Positions 17,518-26,564 of a stretch of 64,000 nucleotides of DNA are shown in pieces (position 1 is the stretch's first letter; every line of letters starts with the position of its first letter). This stretch comes from Streptomyces sp. CB02923. GTDB lineage: Bacteria; Actinomycetota; Actinomycetes; Streptomycetales; Streptomycetaceae. The notes under the pieces were generated by a model. That model did no database searches, was not told where the DNA came from, and saw nothing but the letters and a program-made list of their open reading frames with translations. The DNA is taken from NCBI RefSeq assembly GCF_001905005.1, contig NZ_LWKZ01000023.1, positions 310,001 to 374,000 of the forward strand. The letters are read 5' to 3'. The position numbers were made by a program, and so were the translations under genes.

Positions 17518-18380
17518 TTCACGGCTCCTAGGGAGAGGCCCTGGACGAGCTTGTCCTGGGCGGCGAACCCGGCGGCGAGCACCGGCAGGGAGATCACGGT
17601 GGCGGCGGCGCACACCTTGGCCAGGAACAGGCCCTGGCTGGTCACGAACCCGGTCAGGAACACCGGTGAGGTCCCGGCGACGATGCCGGTGAGCACCCGG
17701 GCGAACAGCAGCTCGTTCCAGCTGAAGATGAACGAGATCAGCGCGGTGGCCGCGATGCCGGGCAGGGCGACCGGTGCGACGATGCGCACCAGCGTCGTCG
17801 GCAGCCCGGCGCCGTCGATGGAGGCGGCCTCCAGCATCTCCACCGGCACCTCGGCCAGGAACGACCGCATCATCCACACCGCGATCGGCAGGTTCATCGA
17901 GGTGTAGAGGATGACGAGCAGCCAGATGCTGTCCAGCATCCGCGCGTTCTGCGCGATCAGATACACCGGCAGCAGCCCGGCCACCAGCGGCAGCATCTTG
18001 GTGGACAGGAAGAAGAACAGGACGTCGCTCCACTTGCGCACCGGCTTGATGGAGAGCGCGTACGCCGCCGGGACGGCCAGCACCAGCACCAGCAGGGTGG
18101 CCGCCACGGACGCCGTCAGCGAGTTGATCAGCGGCGGCCAGGGGCTGACGCCGGTGCCCGCGCCGAAGAACTCGCGGTAGCCGTGCAGCGTCAGCCCGGC
18201 ACCGACGCTCGGCGGGTTGGTGGCCGCGTCCGCCTCACTGTGGAAGGAGGTGAGCACCATCCACGCGACCGGCAGGAAGAAGGCGATGCCGCAGAGCCAG
18301 GCGGCCAGGCCCAGCAGACTCCCGGCATACCGCCGTCGGCGTACGGGGGACGCGGCGGCACCTGCCGTGCTCGCGTTCAT
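17514..18380 (-). CDS. Polyol/sugar ABC transporter permease, MalG (SmoG-like) type
   Basis: This 288-residue permease has six predicted helices and an EAA loop EAASIDGAGLPTTLVRIVAP. The segment FFLSTKMLPLVAGLLPVYL resembles mannitol/sorbitol permeases (SmoG/MtlG group) more than maltose permeases, which agrees with the dehydrogenase that follows. Both ends overlap neighbours by 4 bases (ATGA), so the whole operon is translationally coupled. It should pair with the MalF-type permease encoded just upstream. Confidence 0.93.
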   Translation of the reverse strand: MNASTAGAAASPVRRRRYAGSLLGLAAWLCGIAFFLPVAWMVLTSFHSEADAATNPPSVGAGLTLHGYREFFGAGTGVSPWPPLINSLTASVAATLLVLVLAVPAAYALSIKPVRKWSDVLFFFLSTKMLPLVAGLLPVYLIAQNARMLDSIWLLVILYTSMNLPIAVWMMRSFLAEVPVEMLEAASIDGAGLPTTLVRIVAPVALPGIAATALISFIFSWNELLFARVLTGIVAGTSPVFLTGFVTSQGLFLAKVCAAATVISLPVLAAGFAAQDKLVQGLSLGAVK

Positions 18381-19372
18381 CGGGTGACCTCCTCACGGAG
18401 CAGGGACGAGACGGTGCGCAGCGCGAAGGTCGCGACCAGCAGGGAGCACAGGACGACCACGACGCCCTGCGCGGAGGCCCGTCCGTAGTCGTGGGCCTGG
18501 TAGAAGGTCTGGTAGATGGTGTAGGGGAGGTTGGCCGTGCCCAGGCCGCCCGAGGTGATGGTGAACACCGCGTCGAAGTTCTGCACGACGTAGACGGTGC
18601 CGAGCAGTGCGGCCAGCTCCAGGTAGCGGCGCAGGTGGGGGAGGGTGAGGTAGCGGAACACGTCGAAGGTGGAGGCGCCGTCGACGCGCGCCGCCTCGAC
18701 CGCGTCGGCGGGCCGGCTCTGCAGCCCGGCCAGCAGGATCAGCATCATGAACGGCGTCCACTGCCAGATCAGCGACATCTCGACCGCCGCCAGCGGCGAG
18801 GCGGTCATCCAGTCCGGCTGCGGCGGGTCCGCGCTGCCGAACAGCTTCCATATCCAGGTCAGCGTGCCGTTGATCAGCCCGTACGAGGCGTTGTAGAGCG
18901 CGTGCTTCCACAGCAGCGCGGCGGCCACCGGCACGACCAGGAACGGGGTGATCAGCATCGTACGGACGACGCCGCGCCCCCAGAACTTCCGGTCCAGCAG
19001 CAGCGCGAGGCCCAGCCCCAGGACGAGGCTGACCAGCACGACGGTGACGGTGAGCAGGACCGTGGTCCAGATCGCCGAGCGCATCGCGGGGTCGGTGAAG
19101 ACGGCCTTGTAGTTGTCGAGGGCCGCGAAGCCCCGGTTTTCGGGCGCCAGCGCGTTCCACCGGGTGAAGGAGATGACGACGGTGGCGACGAAGGGCAGCT
19201 GGGTCACCACGACCAGGAAGACCAGGGCGGGCAGCAGCGGGGCGCGGCGGGCCCAGCCCGCGGCACGCCGGGCGCCGCTCGTGCCCCCGCGGGGCCGTGC
19301 GGCGCCGCCGGGCCGCCGGGTGCCGTCCCGGCCGACCGGCTCGTTGCGTGTCTCAACGCTCTGCGTAGGCAC
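18377..19372 (-). CDS. Polyol/sugar ABC transporter permease, MalF (SmoF-like) type
   Basis: The 331-residue membrane protein has a positively charged Arg/Gly/Pro-rich N-terminus of about 45 residues, six helices and the docking loop VEAARVDGASTFDVFRYLTLP. GTG at 19372 is preceded by GAAGAGG about 6 bases away and lies inside the end of the binding-protein gene (20-base overlap). With the downstream permease it forms the channel of a polyol-type importer. Confidence 0.92.
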   Translation of the reverse strand: MPTQSVETRNEPVGRDGTRRPGGAARPRGGTSGARRAAGWARRAPLLPALVFLVVVTQLPFVATVVISFTRWNALAPENRGFAALDNYKAVFTDPAMRSAIWTTVLLTVTVVLVSLVLGLGLALLLDRKFWGRGVVRTMLITPFLVVPVAAALLWKHALYNASYGLINGTLTWIWKLFGSADPPQPDWMTASPLAAVEMSLIWQWTPFMMLILLAGLQSRPADAVEAARVDGASTFDVFRYLTLPHLRRYLELAALLGTVYVVQNFDAVFTITSGGLGTANLPYTIYQTFYQAHDYGRASAQGVVVVLCSLLVATFALRTVSSLLREEVTR

Positions 19373-20762
19373 GGGCCACCTCTTCCGCCAGCCGCTGGCT
19401 CTTGTCGAGTGCCTCGGTCACGCCCTGCCGTCCCGCGATGGCCGAACTGACCTCGTGGGAGACCTTGGTGCCCAGGTCGGAGAACTCGGGGATGCCGACG
19501 AACTGGATGCCGGGCGCGGGCCGCGGCTGCACTCCGGGGTCGTCGGGCCGGGCCGAGGTGATCGCGTTCTTCGTCGCGGCGGCGAACGCCCCGGAGTGCC
19601 GCAGGTAGTCGGGGTCGCGGTAGGTGGAGGCGCGTTTCCCGGCCGGTACCTTCGACCAGCCCAGCCGCTCGCCCACCAGCCGCTCGTAGTCCTTGCCGGA
19701 GGCCCAGGAGATGAACTCCCAGGCCGCGTCCTGGTGGGTGCTCGCCTTCTGCACGCCCCACGCCCAGGTGTAGAGCCAGCCCGAACTCGCCGTCCGCTCG
19801 ACCGGCGCGGGCGCGTAGCCGACCTTCCCGGCGATCTTGGAATCGCCGCTCTCCAGCGAACCGGCGCCGGCGGTCGCGTCGTACCACATGGCGACCTTGC
19901 CCTGCTGCATGTCGTTCAGGCACTCGGTGTACCCGGCCTGCGGGGCACCCGCCTGCCCGTGCGTCCGCAGCAGGTCGACGTAGAAGCGGGTGGCGGCGGT
20001 GAACTCCGGGCTGTTCACCCGGGCCTGCCAGTCCTTGGTGAACCAGGTGCCGCCGAAGGTGTTCACCACCGAGGTCAGCGGCGCCGCGAGCTGCCCCCAC
20101 CCGGGCTGGCCGCGCAGGCAGATGCCCTTCATCCCCGGGCGCGCCCCGTCCAGTTTCGCCGCGAGCGCCGCGACCTGCCGCCAGGTGGGCTTCGCGGGCA
20201 TCGTCAGTCCCAGGTCCCGCAGGATGTCCTTGCGGTACATCAGGAACGACGACTCGCCGTAGAAGGGCTGCGCGTAGACCTTCCCGTCGGCGGCGGTCAG
20301 CGACGTGCGTACGGGAGCGAGCAGGTCCGCCTCGTCGAACCCGGTGTCCCGCGCGGCCCGGCCGCCGAGCGGGGAAAGCCAGCCGTTGCGGGCGTAGATG
20401 GGCGTCTCGTAGTTGCTGAGGCTGGCCACGTCGTACTGGCCGGCCTGGCTGGAGAAGTCCTGGCTCATCTTGTCGCGCAGGTCGTCCTCGGGCAGCACGG
20501 TGTAGTTGACCTTGATACCGGTGCTCTTGGTGAAGTGCTCGGCGGTGAGCCGCTGCAGGTCCGCCATCTGCGGGTTGTTGACCATCAGGACGTTGATGGT
20601 GTCCCGGCCCTCGTTGCCGAGGGCGCCGGCGCCCCGGTAACAGCCGCCGAGGGACAGGGAGACCGCCACCACGACGGCCGCCAGTCCCAGCGGACCCCGC
20701 CGTCCGGTACGCGGCAGGGACCGCCACAGGCGGACGGTCCTTCCGGGAGATCGTGCTCGCAC
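19353..20762 (-). CDS. Extracellular polyol/sugar-binding lipoprotein of an ABC importer
   Basis: I start this gene at GTG 20762, which has AGAGAGG 9 bases upstream, giving 469 residues; an in-frame ATG 27 codons further up has less support. A basic N-region and hydrophobic segment lead to the lipobox SLGGC with Cys41 as the lipidated residue. The mature part is a family-1 binding protein, with QADLQ-like and YGESSFLMYRKDIL motifs resembling sorbitol/mannitol-binding proteins. It leads the operon with two permeases and a zinc dehydrogenase. The 179 bases before it, downstream of the DeoR gene, are the likely promoter and operator region. Confidence 0.92.
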   Translation of the reverse strand: MRARSPGRTVRLWRSLPRTGRRGPLGLAAVVVAVSLSLGGCYRGAGALGNEGRDTINVLMVNNPQMADLQRLTAEHFTKSTGIKVNYTVLPEDDLRDKMSQDFSSQAGQYDVASLSNYETPIYARNGWLSPLGGRAARDTGFDEADLLAPVRTSLTAADGKVYAQPFYGESSFLMYRKDILRDLGLTMPAKPTWRQVAALAAKLDGARPGMKGICLRGQPGWGQLAAPLTSVVNTFGGTWFTKDWQARVNSPEFTAATRFYVDLLRTHGQAGAPQAGYTECLNDMQQGKVAMWYDATAGAGSLESGDSKIAGKVGYAPAPVERTASSGWLYTWAWGVQKASTHQDAAWEFISWASGKDYERLVGERLGWSKVPAGKRASTYRDPDYLRHSGAFAAATKNAITSARPDDPGVQPRPAPGIQFVGIPEFSDLGTKVSHEVSSAIAGRQGVTEALDKSQRLAEEVARAYAER

Positions 20763-20941
20763 GGCTCGACACCTCTCTGCTGTGGGTTGTGGGGAAAATG
20801 CCGGGAACGCACCGGCCGTTACGGTCTTGGTGCGCGAGGGCACGGGTCAGCGGGCGCGACGGACCGCGCGCCACGGGCGCACGCCCCGTGCGCCCGTAAT
20901 GGGCGGAGTGCGCCCCTCGCGCGGGGGACGCGCTGTTCGCG

Positions 20942-21703
20942 TCAGACCCGCAGGACCTGCGGGCCCAGCAGGGTGTACCGGTGGGCCTCCGGGGCGGAGA
21001 GCCCGGTGTCCGTGACGATCGTGTCCAGGTCCCGTACGGCGGCGAACCGGCAGAAGCTGCTCGCCCCGAACTTGCTGTGCACCCCGATCAGCACCCGCCG
21101 CCGCGACGACCGCACGGCCTGCGCCTTCACATCGGCGACGGCCGGGTCCGGGGTGGTCAGGCCGTGTTCCCGCGACACCCCGTTCGCCCCGAGGAACGCC
21201 AGGTCGATGACGAACCCGGCGAGCATGTCCCGGGCCCAGGACCCCACCGCCGCCTGCGTCCCGGACCGCACCCGCCCGCCGAGGAGCAGCACGGTGGTGG
21301 TGTCGGAAGCGGAGACCAGCGACGCGGTGCGCAGCGAGGAGGTCACCACCGTCAGCGGCCGGTCGGTGGGCAGCAGCATCGCCAGCAGCTCCGGCGTGTA
21401 GCCCTCGTCGACGAACACGGTCTCGGCCTCGCCGACGAGCTGGACGGCGGCCGCCGCGATCCGCCGTTTCTCCGCCACCTGCTGGGTCTCGCGCCGGGCC
21501 AGCGTCGTCTCGAAACCCGCGCTCTCCACCGGGTACGCGGCCCCGTGCGTACGCCGGACCAGACCGCGCCGCTCCAGCTCGCTCAGGTCCCGCCGTACGG
21601 TCTCGCGCGCCACCCCGAACTCTCCGGCGACGTCCGTGACGTCCACCCGTCCGGCCTGGCGGGCCAGCACGAGAATGCGGTGCTGGCGTTCCTCGGCTCT
21701 CAC
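20942..21703 (-). CDS. DeoR-family transcriptional repressor
   Basis: GTG at 21703 has AGGAG 7 bases upstream and gives the standard 253-residue DeoR length; an ATG 25 codons earlier adds only a polar tail. The winged helix-turn-helix is at about residues 4-57 (VTDVAGEFGVARETVRRDL, then LERRGLVRRTHGGA-like). The rest is the sugar-phosphate-sensing domain, with VFVDEGYTPELLAMLL and GGRVRSGTQAAVG. It lies upstream of, and on the same strand as, the polyol importer operon. It is therefore the natural repressor of that operon, relieved by a phosphorylated sugar. No sugar kinase is in the operon. Confidence 0.92.
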   Translation of the reverse strand: MRAEERQHRILVLARQAGRVDVTDVAGEFGVARETVRRDLSELERRGLVRRTHGAAYPVESAGFETTLARRETQQVAEKRRIAAAAVQLVGEAETVFVDEGYTPELLAMLLPTDRPLTVVTSSLRTASLVSASDTTTVLLLGGRVRSGTQAAVGSWARDMLAGFVIDLAFLGANGVSREHGLTTPDPAVADVKAQAVRSSRRRVLIGVHSKFGASSFCRFAAVRDLDTIVTDTGLSAPEAHRYTLLGPQVLRV

Positions 21704-21937
21704 GGCGCTCTCCTGCTCGGTTCCTTCGGTCCCACGGCGTTCCGTTCGGTCATCGTCCCGCCCGTTTCTGCCCGGCACCAGGTTTATAGCAAGCAGAAGG
21801 GCGCGTTCCGCCGCCCGTCATGGCGGAAAACCTGCCCGCTTGGGCCCGCGTCCGCCGCCTCGTCCGGGGCCCTGGCCCTCGCGCCCCCGCCCGTTCGCGT
21901 CCCTGCCGGGCCCGTTCCCCGGTGCACTGACGGGGTG

Positions 21938-23230
21938 TCAGTCGAGAATCAGCCGCTCGGTACCGAAATCCGCCACGACCTCCAGCCGTCCGCTCAAGGC
22001 CTCGACGTAGTCCGCGAGGGTGCGCACTTCGACAGCGCCCGGTTCGGCCTCCTCGATCGCCGCCACCCGGGCGGCCGTCACCCCCATCCGCAGGGCGAGC
22101 TGTCCCTGCGTCAGCCCCCGGCGGCGGCGTACCGCGGCCAGCCGCTGTCCCCGGTTCCGCGCCACGAGCCGGGCCGCGCCGTCGTGCCGCTCCTCGTCCC
22201 GGCCGGGGTACCAGTTGTGGAGAAAGGTCCGGCTGCCGCAGAAGGCCTCGTCCTCCGCGCCGGGCTCCCGGCCCCGCGACGCGCGCCTGGCCAGGCGCTT
22301 GCGGGCCAGCGGCAAGGCGTAGTCGTACCAGTCCCACCACTGCGTGCGGTCCCCGGCCACGGCGAGCAGCACCACGGTCCCGGCGTCCGCCCCGGCCTCC
22401 CCGGCTGCCTTGCCCGCGGTGGTCCCACCGGTCTCGATGGTGCACAGCACCCGCAGGTCGCGGCCTGTCAGCGTGCCGAGCCGCAACTCGTACAACTCCA
22501 TCGCCGGCGGTCCGACACCGAGCGGCCCGCGCACCTCGTGCTCCAGCCGCTCGGCCCCGGCGGCCATGTCGCGGGCCGCGGCATGGGCCGCGGCGACCGC
22601 TCCGTCCGCGGCGGCGCACGACTCCGCGTCCTCGGCGGCCGAGCCGTCCGCCTCGGTGCACGCGTCGTGGACCGCCTGCTGGGCCTGCCCGGCCCGCTGG
22701 ACCGCCTCCACCCCCGCCTTGCGGGACCGGAAGGTGTCGACCTGGTTCTGCACCTGCCGGCTGATCCTGAGGAGCGCGGCCTCCCGCTTGCGGACGTCCG
22801 CGCACGACGCGTCGAGCAGCACCTGCTGGTGGCGTACGACCGACCAGCGGTCCTTCGCCGCCTCCGCGAGGTCCCCACGGCCCGCCCCGGCGGCCTGCGC
22901 CCCCAGATCGGCCAGCCGCCGGGCCTGCCGCCCCAACTCGGTGACCTGCCGGTCGAGCTGCCGCCGCGACACCGCCACATCGGCCACCGCCTGCCGCACC
23001 TTCTGCAACAGCGTGAGCTGGCGCCGGTACCAGTAGTCCAGGCTCTCCCGCGGCTCGCCCGCCCGCAGGGCGGCGCCGACCGGCACCACCAGGGGAGGTC
23101 CCAGGCGCAGGCCGTGGTCGAGGAGCGCGGTGACCGCCTCCCCGACGAGCCGCGCCGCCCGGACGTCGTCCCGGCGCAGGCGGTTCAGCCTGCTCCGCGC
23201 CTCACGTGTCATCACCAGCCCGTACGTCAT
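21938..23230 (-). CDS. HigB-like toxin half, coiled-coil insertion and HigA-like HTH in one protein
   Basis: ATG 23230 (GAGG 5 bases upstream) gives 430 residues. Residues 1-50 (RAARLVGEAVTALLDHGLRL, then GPPLVVPV) resemble the N-terminal half of HigB/Gp49-like toxins. Residues about 244-315 (MELYELRLGTLTGRDLRVLC ... VVLLAVAGDRTQWWDWYDYA) resemble their C-terminal half, including the ELR and R-[IV]-L core strands. Between them is a charged, Gln/Ala/Arg-rich coiled-coil insertion (about 75-235). Residues about 355-430 are an XRE/HigA-type helix-turn-helix (LTQGQLALRMGVTAARVAAI) with the typical GRLEVVADFG tail. I infer a fused, interrupted toxin-antitoxin. It could equally be a DNA-binding protein with a retired toxin fold. 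No separate toxin or antitoxin gene adjoins it. Confidence 0.72.
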   Translation of the reverse strand: MTYGLVMTREARSRLNRLRRDDVRAARLVGEAVTALLDHGLRLGPPLVVPVGAALRAGEPRESLDYWYRRQLTLLQKVRQAVADVAVSRRQLDRQVTELGRQARRLADLGAQAAGAGRGDLAEAAKDRWSVVRHQQVLLDASCADVRKREAALLRISRQVQNQVDTFRSRKAGVEAVQRAGQAQQAVHDACTEADGSAAEDAESCAAADGAVAAAHAAARDMAAGAERLEHEVRGPLGVGPPAMELYELRLGTLTGRDLRVLCTIETGGTTAGKAAGEAGADAGTVVLLAVAGDRTQWWDWYDYALPLARKRLARRASRGREPGAEDEAFCGSRTFLHNWYPGRDEERHDGAARLVARNRGQRLAAVRRRRGLTQGQLALRMGVTAARVAAIEEAEPGAVEVRTLADYVEALSGRLEVVADFGTERLILD

Positions 23231-23330
23231 GACGGCCTCATTCCCGGCGAGCCCCGCGCGGCTCCCGGCTTCCACTGTGCCGTTCCGGCCCGCCCGCTGT
23301 CCCGGCATCGGGCAGGAGCGGGGCGCCGGT

Positions 23331-24668
23331 TCAGAACCCGAGGTCGTCGGCCACGGTGGAGACCGGGACGCTCAGGAGGCCGTCGAAGGCTTCGGCAACG
23401 GGGGTGTGCAGGTATCCGCTGTGCATACGGACGCGGTCGGGGCCCGTTTCCGCCGCGGCCCCGCCCGGGGCCGTGCTCCGCAGTCCCCGCAGTCCGGCGA
23501 GGCCGATGTCCGACCCCAGCCCGGCCTCCGCGAAGGCGGCCTCTACGCTGCCGGGCTCCGGTGCGCCGAGCGGGGTGTCCTCGACGCGGAAGCCGAAGGC
23601 GGTGTTCTCGTCGAGGTGCATCTCGGCGGTACGGCCGCCCACGCTGGTCATACCGAGGGCGAAGTAGTCCTCGCCCAGGGCGTGGCTCAGGTGCAGGCCC
23701 ATGGGAAGTCCGGTGAGACGGCCGTCGAAGGAGACCGGCGTCCGCTGGATGTGGGCGTTGTGCGCGGGGAGCACGACACGCGTGCCGGGCGCGGAGCGGT
23801 CCAGCAGCCACCGGACCGAGTCGGCCATGAACACCTCACGGGCCGAGGTGTCGGCCGGTGAACCACCGCCCGCGTACAGCGCGGCCATGGCCCGCAACTG
23901 GTGGTCGGTGTGGCACGCCGCCTCGGCGCGGCGCAGCGCGATGTCGTACGCGGACCGGCCGCCGCGCTCGACGTACAGCGGTTCCATGGCCCGCAGCCGG
24001 GTACGCAGCCGCGCCAGCGTCGCGGTGAGGGTGTCCTGCTCGTCGGCGCCCAGCTCGGCCCAGGCGGGCGCGGCCAGCGCCATGGACGCGCCGGCGAACC
24101 GCTCGGCGGTCCGCACGGCGTCCTGGACGAGCGGCAGGCCGTCCGGGTCGACTTCGCGGAGGTACGCGGCCACCGGCACCAGGGCCGGGAGCAGGGAGCC
24201 CCCGGCCTCGGGGACGTCGATACCGGCGAACCGTACGGGCAGGGTCGCGGTCCGGTTGTAGCGGCGCAGCCAGTGCAGCGGGCCGGACAGCCCGATGGGG
24301 ATGTTGGCCTCGGTCTGCCGCGCGAAGTCCTCCTCGGCGCCCTCTCCTTGGACCCACGCGTCCAGCGCGAAGCCTTCACTGAAACCGAATTCGAAGGCCA
24401 GGGCGGTGAATCCGCAGCGCTGGACGAGGAATCGCAGCACGCGTTCGCGGGCCAGGCCGAATTCCCGGATGAAATGGGAGTTCTCGCCCAGTGCGACGAC
24501 GCGGGCGTCACCGATGAGCGCCCGCAGCGGCTCCAGGTCGTCGAGCGGTTCCCCGGGGTCGAGGGTGCCGAGCACCGCGGTCCGTTCGCGGAGCAGGCCG
24601 GCGAACCCGTTCCCGGCGGCGTCGTCCCGGCCGGGGGCAGGGTGCTGTTCGTGGTCGTGGTCGGGCAT
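23331..24668 (-). CDS. Erythromycin esterase (EreA/EreB) family hydrolase
   Basis: The 445-residue cytoplasmic protein keeps the family's catalytic signatures: GENSHFIREF at 61-70 (E62, H65), FEFGFSEG with E93, and PAHNAHIQRT with H303 and H306. Family members open macrolide lactones or act on other esters; related Streptomyces proteins are often of unknown substrate. The length fits the family. The SDR gene lies upstream on the same strand 70 bases away, so the two may be co-expressed. Macrolide resistance is a possibility rather than a conclusion, since no macrolide pathway is present here. Confidence 0.88.
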   Translation of the reverse strand: MPDHDHEQHPAPGRDDAAGNGFAGLLRERTAVLGTLDPGEPLDDLEPLRALIGDARVVALGENSHFIREFGLARERVLRFLVQRCGFTALAFEFGFSEGFALDAWVQGEGAEEDFARQTEANIPIGLSGPLHWLRRYNRTATLPVRFAGIDVPEAGGSLLPALVPVAAYLREVDPDGLPLVQDAVRTAERFAGASMALAAPAWAELGADEQDTLTATLARLRTRLRAMEPLYVERGGRSAYDIALRRAEAACHTDHQLRAMAALYAGGGSPADTSAREVFMADSVRWLLDRSAPGTRVVLPAHNAHIQRTPVSFDGRLTGLPMGLHLSHALGEDYFALGMTSVGGRTAEMHLDENTAFGFRVEDTPLGAPEPGSVEAAFAEAGLGSDIGLAGLRGLRSTAPGGAAAETGPDRVRMHSGYLHTPVAEAFDGLLSVPVSTVADDLGF

Positions 24669-24738
24669 GTCGCAGGCTCATTTCTCGGTGGCGGGGAACC
24701 GGTGCGGACAGCTGCCCGGAGGGCGCGGCCCGGCTCCG

Positions 24739-25533
24739 TCAGGGCAGGATCGCGTCCACGTATCCGCCGTCGACGCGCAGCGCGCCGCCCGTGGTCGCCG
24801 ATGCCTGGGGTGAGCTGAGGTACACGACCATGTTGGCGATCTCCTCGGGCTCGATGAGGCGTTGCAGCAGCGACTGCGGACGGTGCAGCCGCATGAACTC
24901 CCGCTGGGCAGCGTCCCACGGAAGATCACGGTCGACCAACTGATATACGAAGTCCTCGACGCCGCCGGTGTGCGTCGGCCCGGCGATCACGGAGTTGACG
25001 GTGACCCCCGTCCCGGCGGCCTCCTTGGCGAACCCCCGCGAGACGGCCAGCAGCGACGTCTTGGACATGCCGTAATGAATCATCTCCGCGGGCACCACGA
25101 CCGCGGAGTCACTGGCGATGTTCTGCACGCGCCCCCAGCCGCGGTCCTTCATGCCCGGCAGGTACAGCCGGATCAGGCGGACGGCGCTGAGCACGTTGGT
25201 CTCGAAGTAGGTGCGCCACTCCGCGTCCGTGATCTCCAGGGCGGGGCGCGCGCCGAAGATGCCGAGGTTGTTCACGAGGATGTCGGCCCGCGGTACGGCG
25301 GACAGGAGGTCCCGGGCGCCGCTCTCGGTGGCCAGGTCGGCGGTCACCCCCGAAACCGTGGCATCCGGCACCGCCTCCCGCAGCCGCCCGGCGGCCTCGT
25401 CGAGCCGCCCGGTGTCGCGGCCGGTGAGCACGGTGTCCGCGCCCGCCCGCGCCAGGGCGGTCGCGATGGCATGGCCGATGCCCTGGGGCGAACCCGTCAC
25501 CACGGCCGTCCGGCCGGAGAGATCGATGTGCAT
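24739..25533 (-). CDS. Short-chain dehydrogenase/reductase (SDR)
   Basis: ATG 25533 has GAAGGGAG 6 bases upstream and yields 264 residues, a normal classical SDR length. The cofactor loop TGSPQGIG is at 13-20, NNLG (NNAG-like) at 88-91, and the active site is S141/S143, Y154 and K158 (YGMSK). A C-terminal VDGGYVDAIL follows the usual family end. The Asp/Arg pattern after strand 2 (TGRDTGR) suggests NADP(H). The substrate is unknown. It is followed 70 bases later by the erythromycin esterase-like gene on the same strand. Confidence 0.93.
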   Translation of the reverse strand: MHIDLSGRTAVVTGSPQGIGHAIATALARAGADTVLTGRDTGRLDEAAGRLREAVPDATVSGVTADLATESGARDLLSAVPRADILVNNLGIFGARPALEITDAEWRTYFETNVLSAVRLIRLYLPGMKDRGWGRVQNIASDSAVVVPAEMIHYGMSKTSLLAVSRGFAKEAAGTGVTVNSVIAGPTHTGGVEDFVYQLVDRDLPWDAAQREFMRLHRPQSLLQRLIEPEEIANMVVYLSSPQASATTGGALRVDGGYVDAILP

Positions 25534-25729
25534 GTCCGGGCTCCCTTCGCTGTTGTGTACGTCCGGTGCCAGCATCGCGGGTGCGGCGGGTCCGGTGTGC
25601 GGGGCGCGCGGGACACGGTGTGAGCCGTGAGGCGTGTGATGTATCTCCTTCTCCGTGCGCATGGCGGCCCGTGGGAGGGGTAGCCGCCCCTGTGACGCGA
25701 AGGCGATCATGTGGTGGAAGGAGAGAATG

Positions 25730-25957
25730 ATGTTGTTGGCGCACCCGGTGGTGTTGGGTAACCTCGTCGAGCAGTACGAGACATTGCGGGTGCTGCGTGC
25801 GCAGGACGGCAGTCCTGAGTTGCGCAGGCGAATGGACGATCTCGCCTACTCGCTGTGCATTTCCACCGGAACGAAGGATGTTGATGCGGCACTGGTCGCG
25901 GCCAGGCACCGGCTGCCCGGCACGGGCGTACGGGAGGACTCTCTCCTGGCCGCCTGA
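25730..25957 (+). CDS. DUF5133 family small protein
   Basis: The 75-residue product begins MLLAHPVVLGNLVEQYETL and ends SLLAA, with CISTGTKDVDAALVAAR in the middle. This is the pattern of DUF5133, a family found in streptomycetes and allies with no known function. AAGGAG at 25718-25723 is 6 bases from ATG 25730, which is preferred over the adjacent ATG 25727. It is soluble, largely helical and divergent from the SDR gene. Confidence 0.85.
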   Translation: MLLAHPVVLGNLVEQYETLRVLRAQDGSPELRRRMDDLAYSLCISTGTKDVDAALVAARHRLPGTGVREDSLLAA

Positions 25958-26059
25958 AACGCGCTCCGTCCGCAGTTCCGGCGTCGTTGTAGATTCCGCA
26001 TCCCACCCCCGCCGCCGGCGGGGGACGGTGCGGCTGAATGGTTCGAGGACTGACCCCAG

Positions 26060-26218
26060 ATGACCGCTGCCCGCCTGCCCGCCGGCCCACCGATCTACGA
26101 CAGTCTCATCGAGGAGCACGGCGATGTGCTGACCCAGGTCCGCCAGCTGGCCAAGGAGACGGAGCGCGAGGCCAACGAACTGCTGGACTGGAGCGAGCTC
26201 CGCGCCGGCCGGGACTGA
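26060..26218 (+). CDS. Small uncharacterised protein, 52 residues
   Basis: ATG 26060 to TGA 26218 encodes a 52-residue acidic helical protein (starts MTAARLPAGPPIYDSLIEEH). It has a run of Glu/Lys heptads in VLTQVRQLAKETEREANELL, ending near a Trp. Codon third positions are strongly GC, as in its neighbours, which supports real coding. It follows the DUF5133 gene by 102 bases and converges with the next minus-strand gene, 10 bases apart. Function is unknown. A short helical partner or adaptor is a guess. Confidence 0.7.
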   Translation: MTAARLPAGPPIYDSLIEEHGDVLTQVRQLAKETEREANELLDWSELRAGRD

Positions 26219-26228
26219 CGGCCCCCGC

Positions 26229-26564
26229 TCAGGCGCTGCCGCTCTCGTGCGGCGGCACCAGCCGGGGCAGCAGATGGCGGGTCAGGTCGTCGAGCGCCTC
26301 CACGGCCGCCAGGCTGGTCTGCACATGGTGCAGGGACTGGGCGAGACACGTGCCGGCGCCCGACACGGTGTCGTGCGCGTTGTCCCGGATCTGGCCGATC
26401 AGATTCTCCAGTATGTCCAGCGACGCGAAGAGGTCGGCCAGCGCCGACCGGTTCGCCTCGGTCAGCTTCAACGCGCACTGGTCCAGGGGCCGGCTCGTGT
26501 CGAGGGTGATCGGGCGTCCGTTCCGGCGCAGCGTCACGGTCGGCTCCTGCGGCCTGATCGGCAT
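26229..26564 (-). CDS. Small uncharacterised helical protein, 111 residues
   Basis: I do not recognise a family. The N-terminal 30 residues look like a beta hairpin (TVTLRRNGRPITLD). The remainder (about 32-105) is mostly amphipathic helix, with LADLFASLDILENLIGQIRD and a second helix HHVQTSLAAVEALDDL. AAGGA precedes the ATG by about 6 bases. It converges with the 52-residue gene and lies among small streptomycete-type genes. There is no signal peptide or membrane segment. Confidence 0.7.
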   Translation of the reverse strand: MPIRPQEPTVTLRRNGRPITLDTSRPLDQCALKLTEANRSALADLFASLDILENLIGQIRDNAHDTVSGAGTCLAQSLHHVQTSLAAVEALDDLTRHLLPRLVPPHESGSA

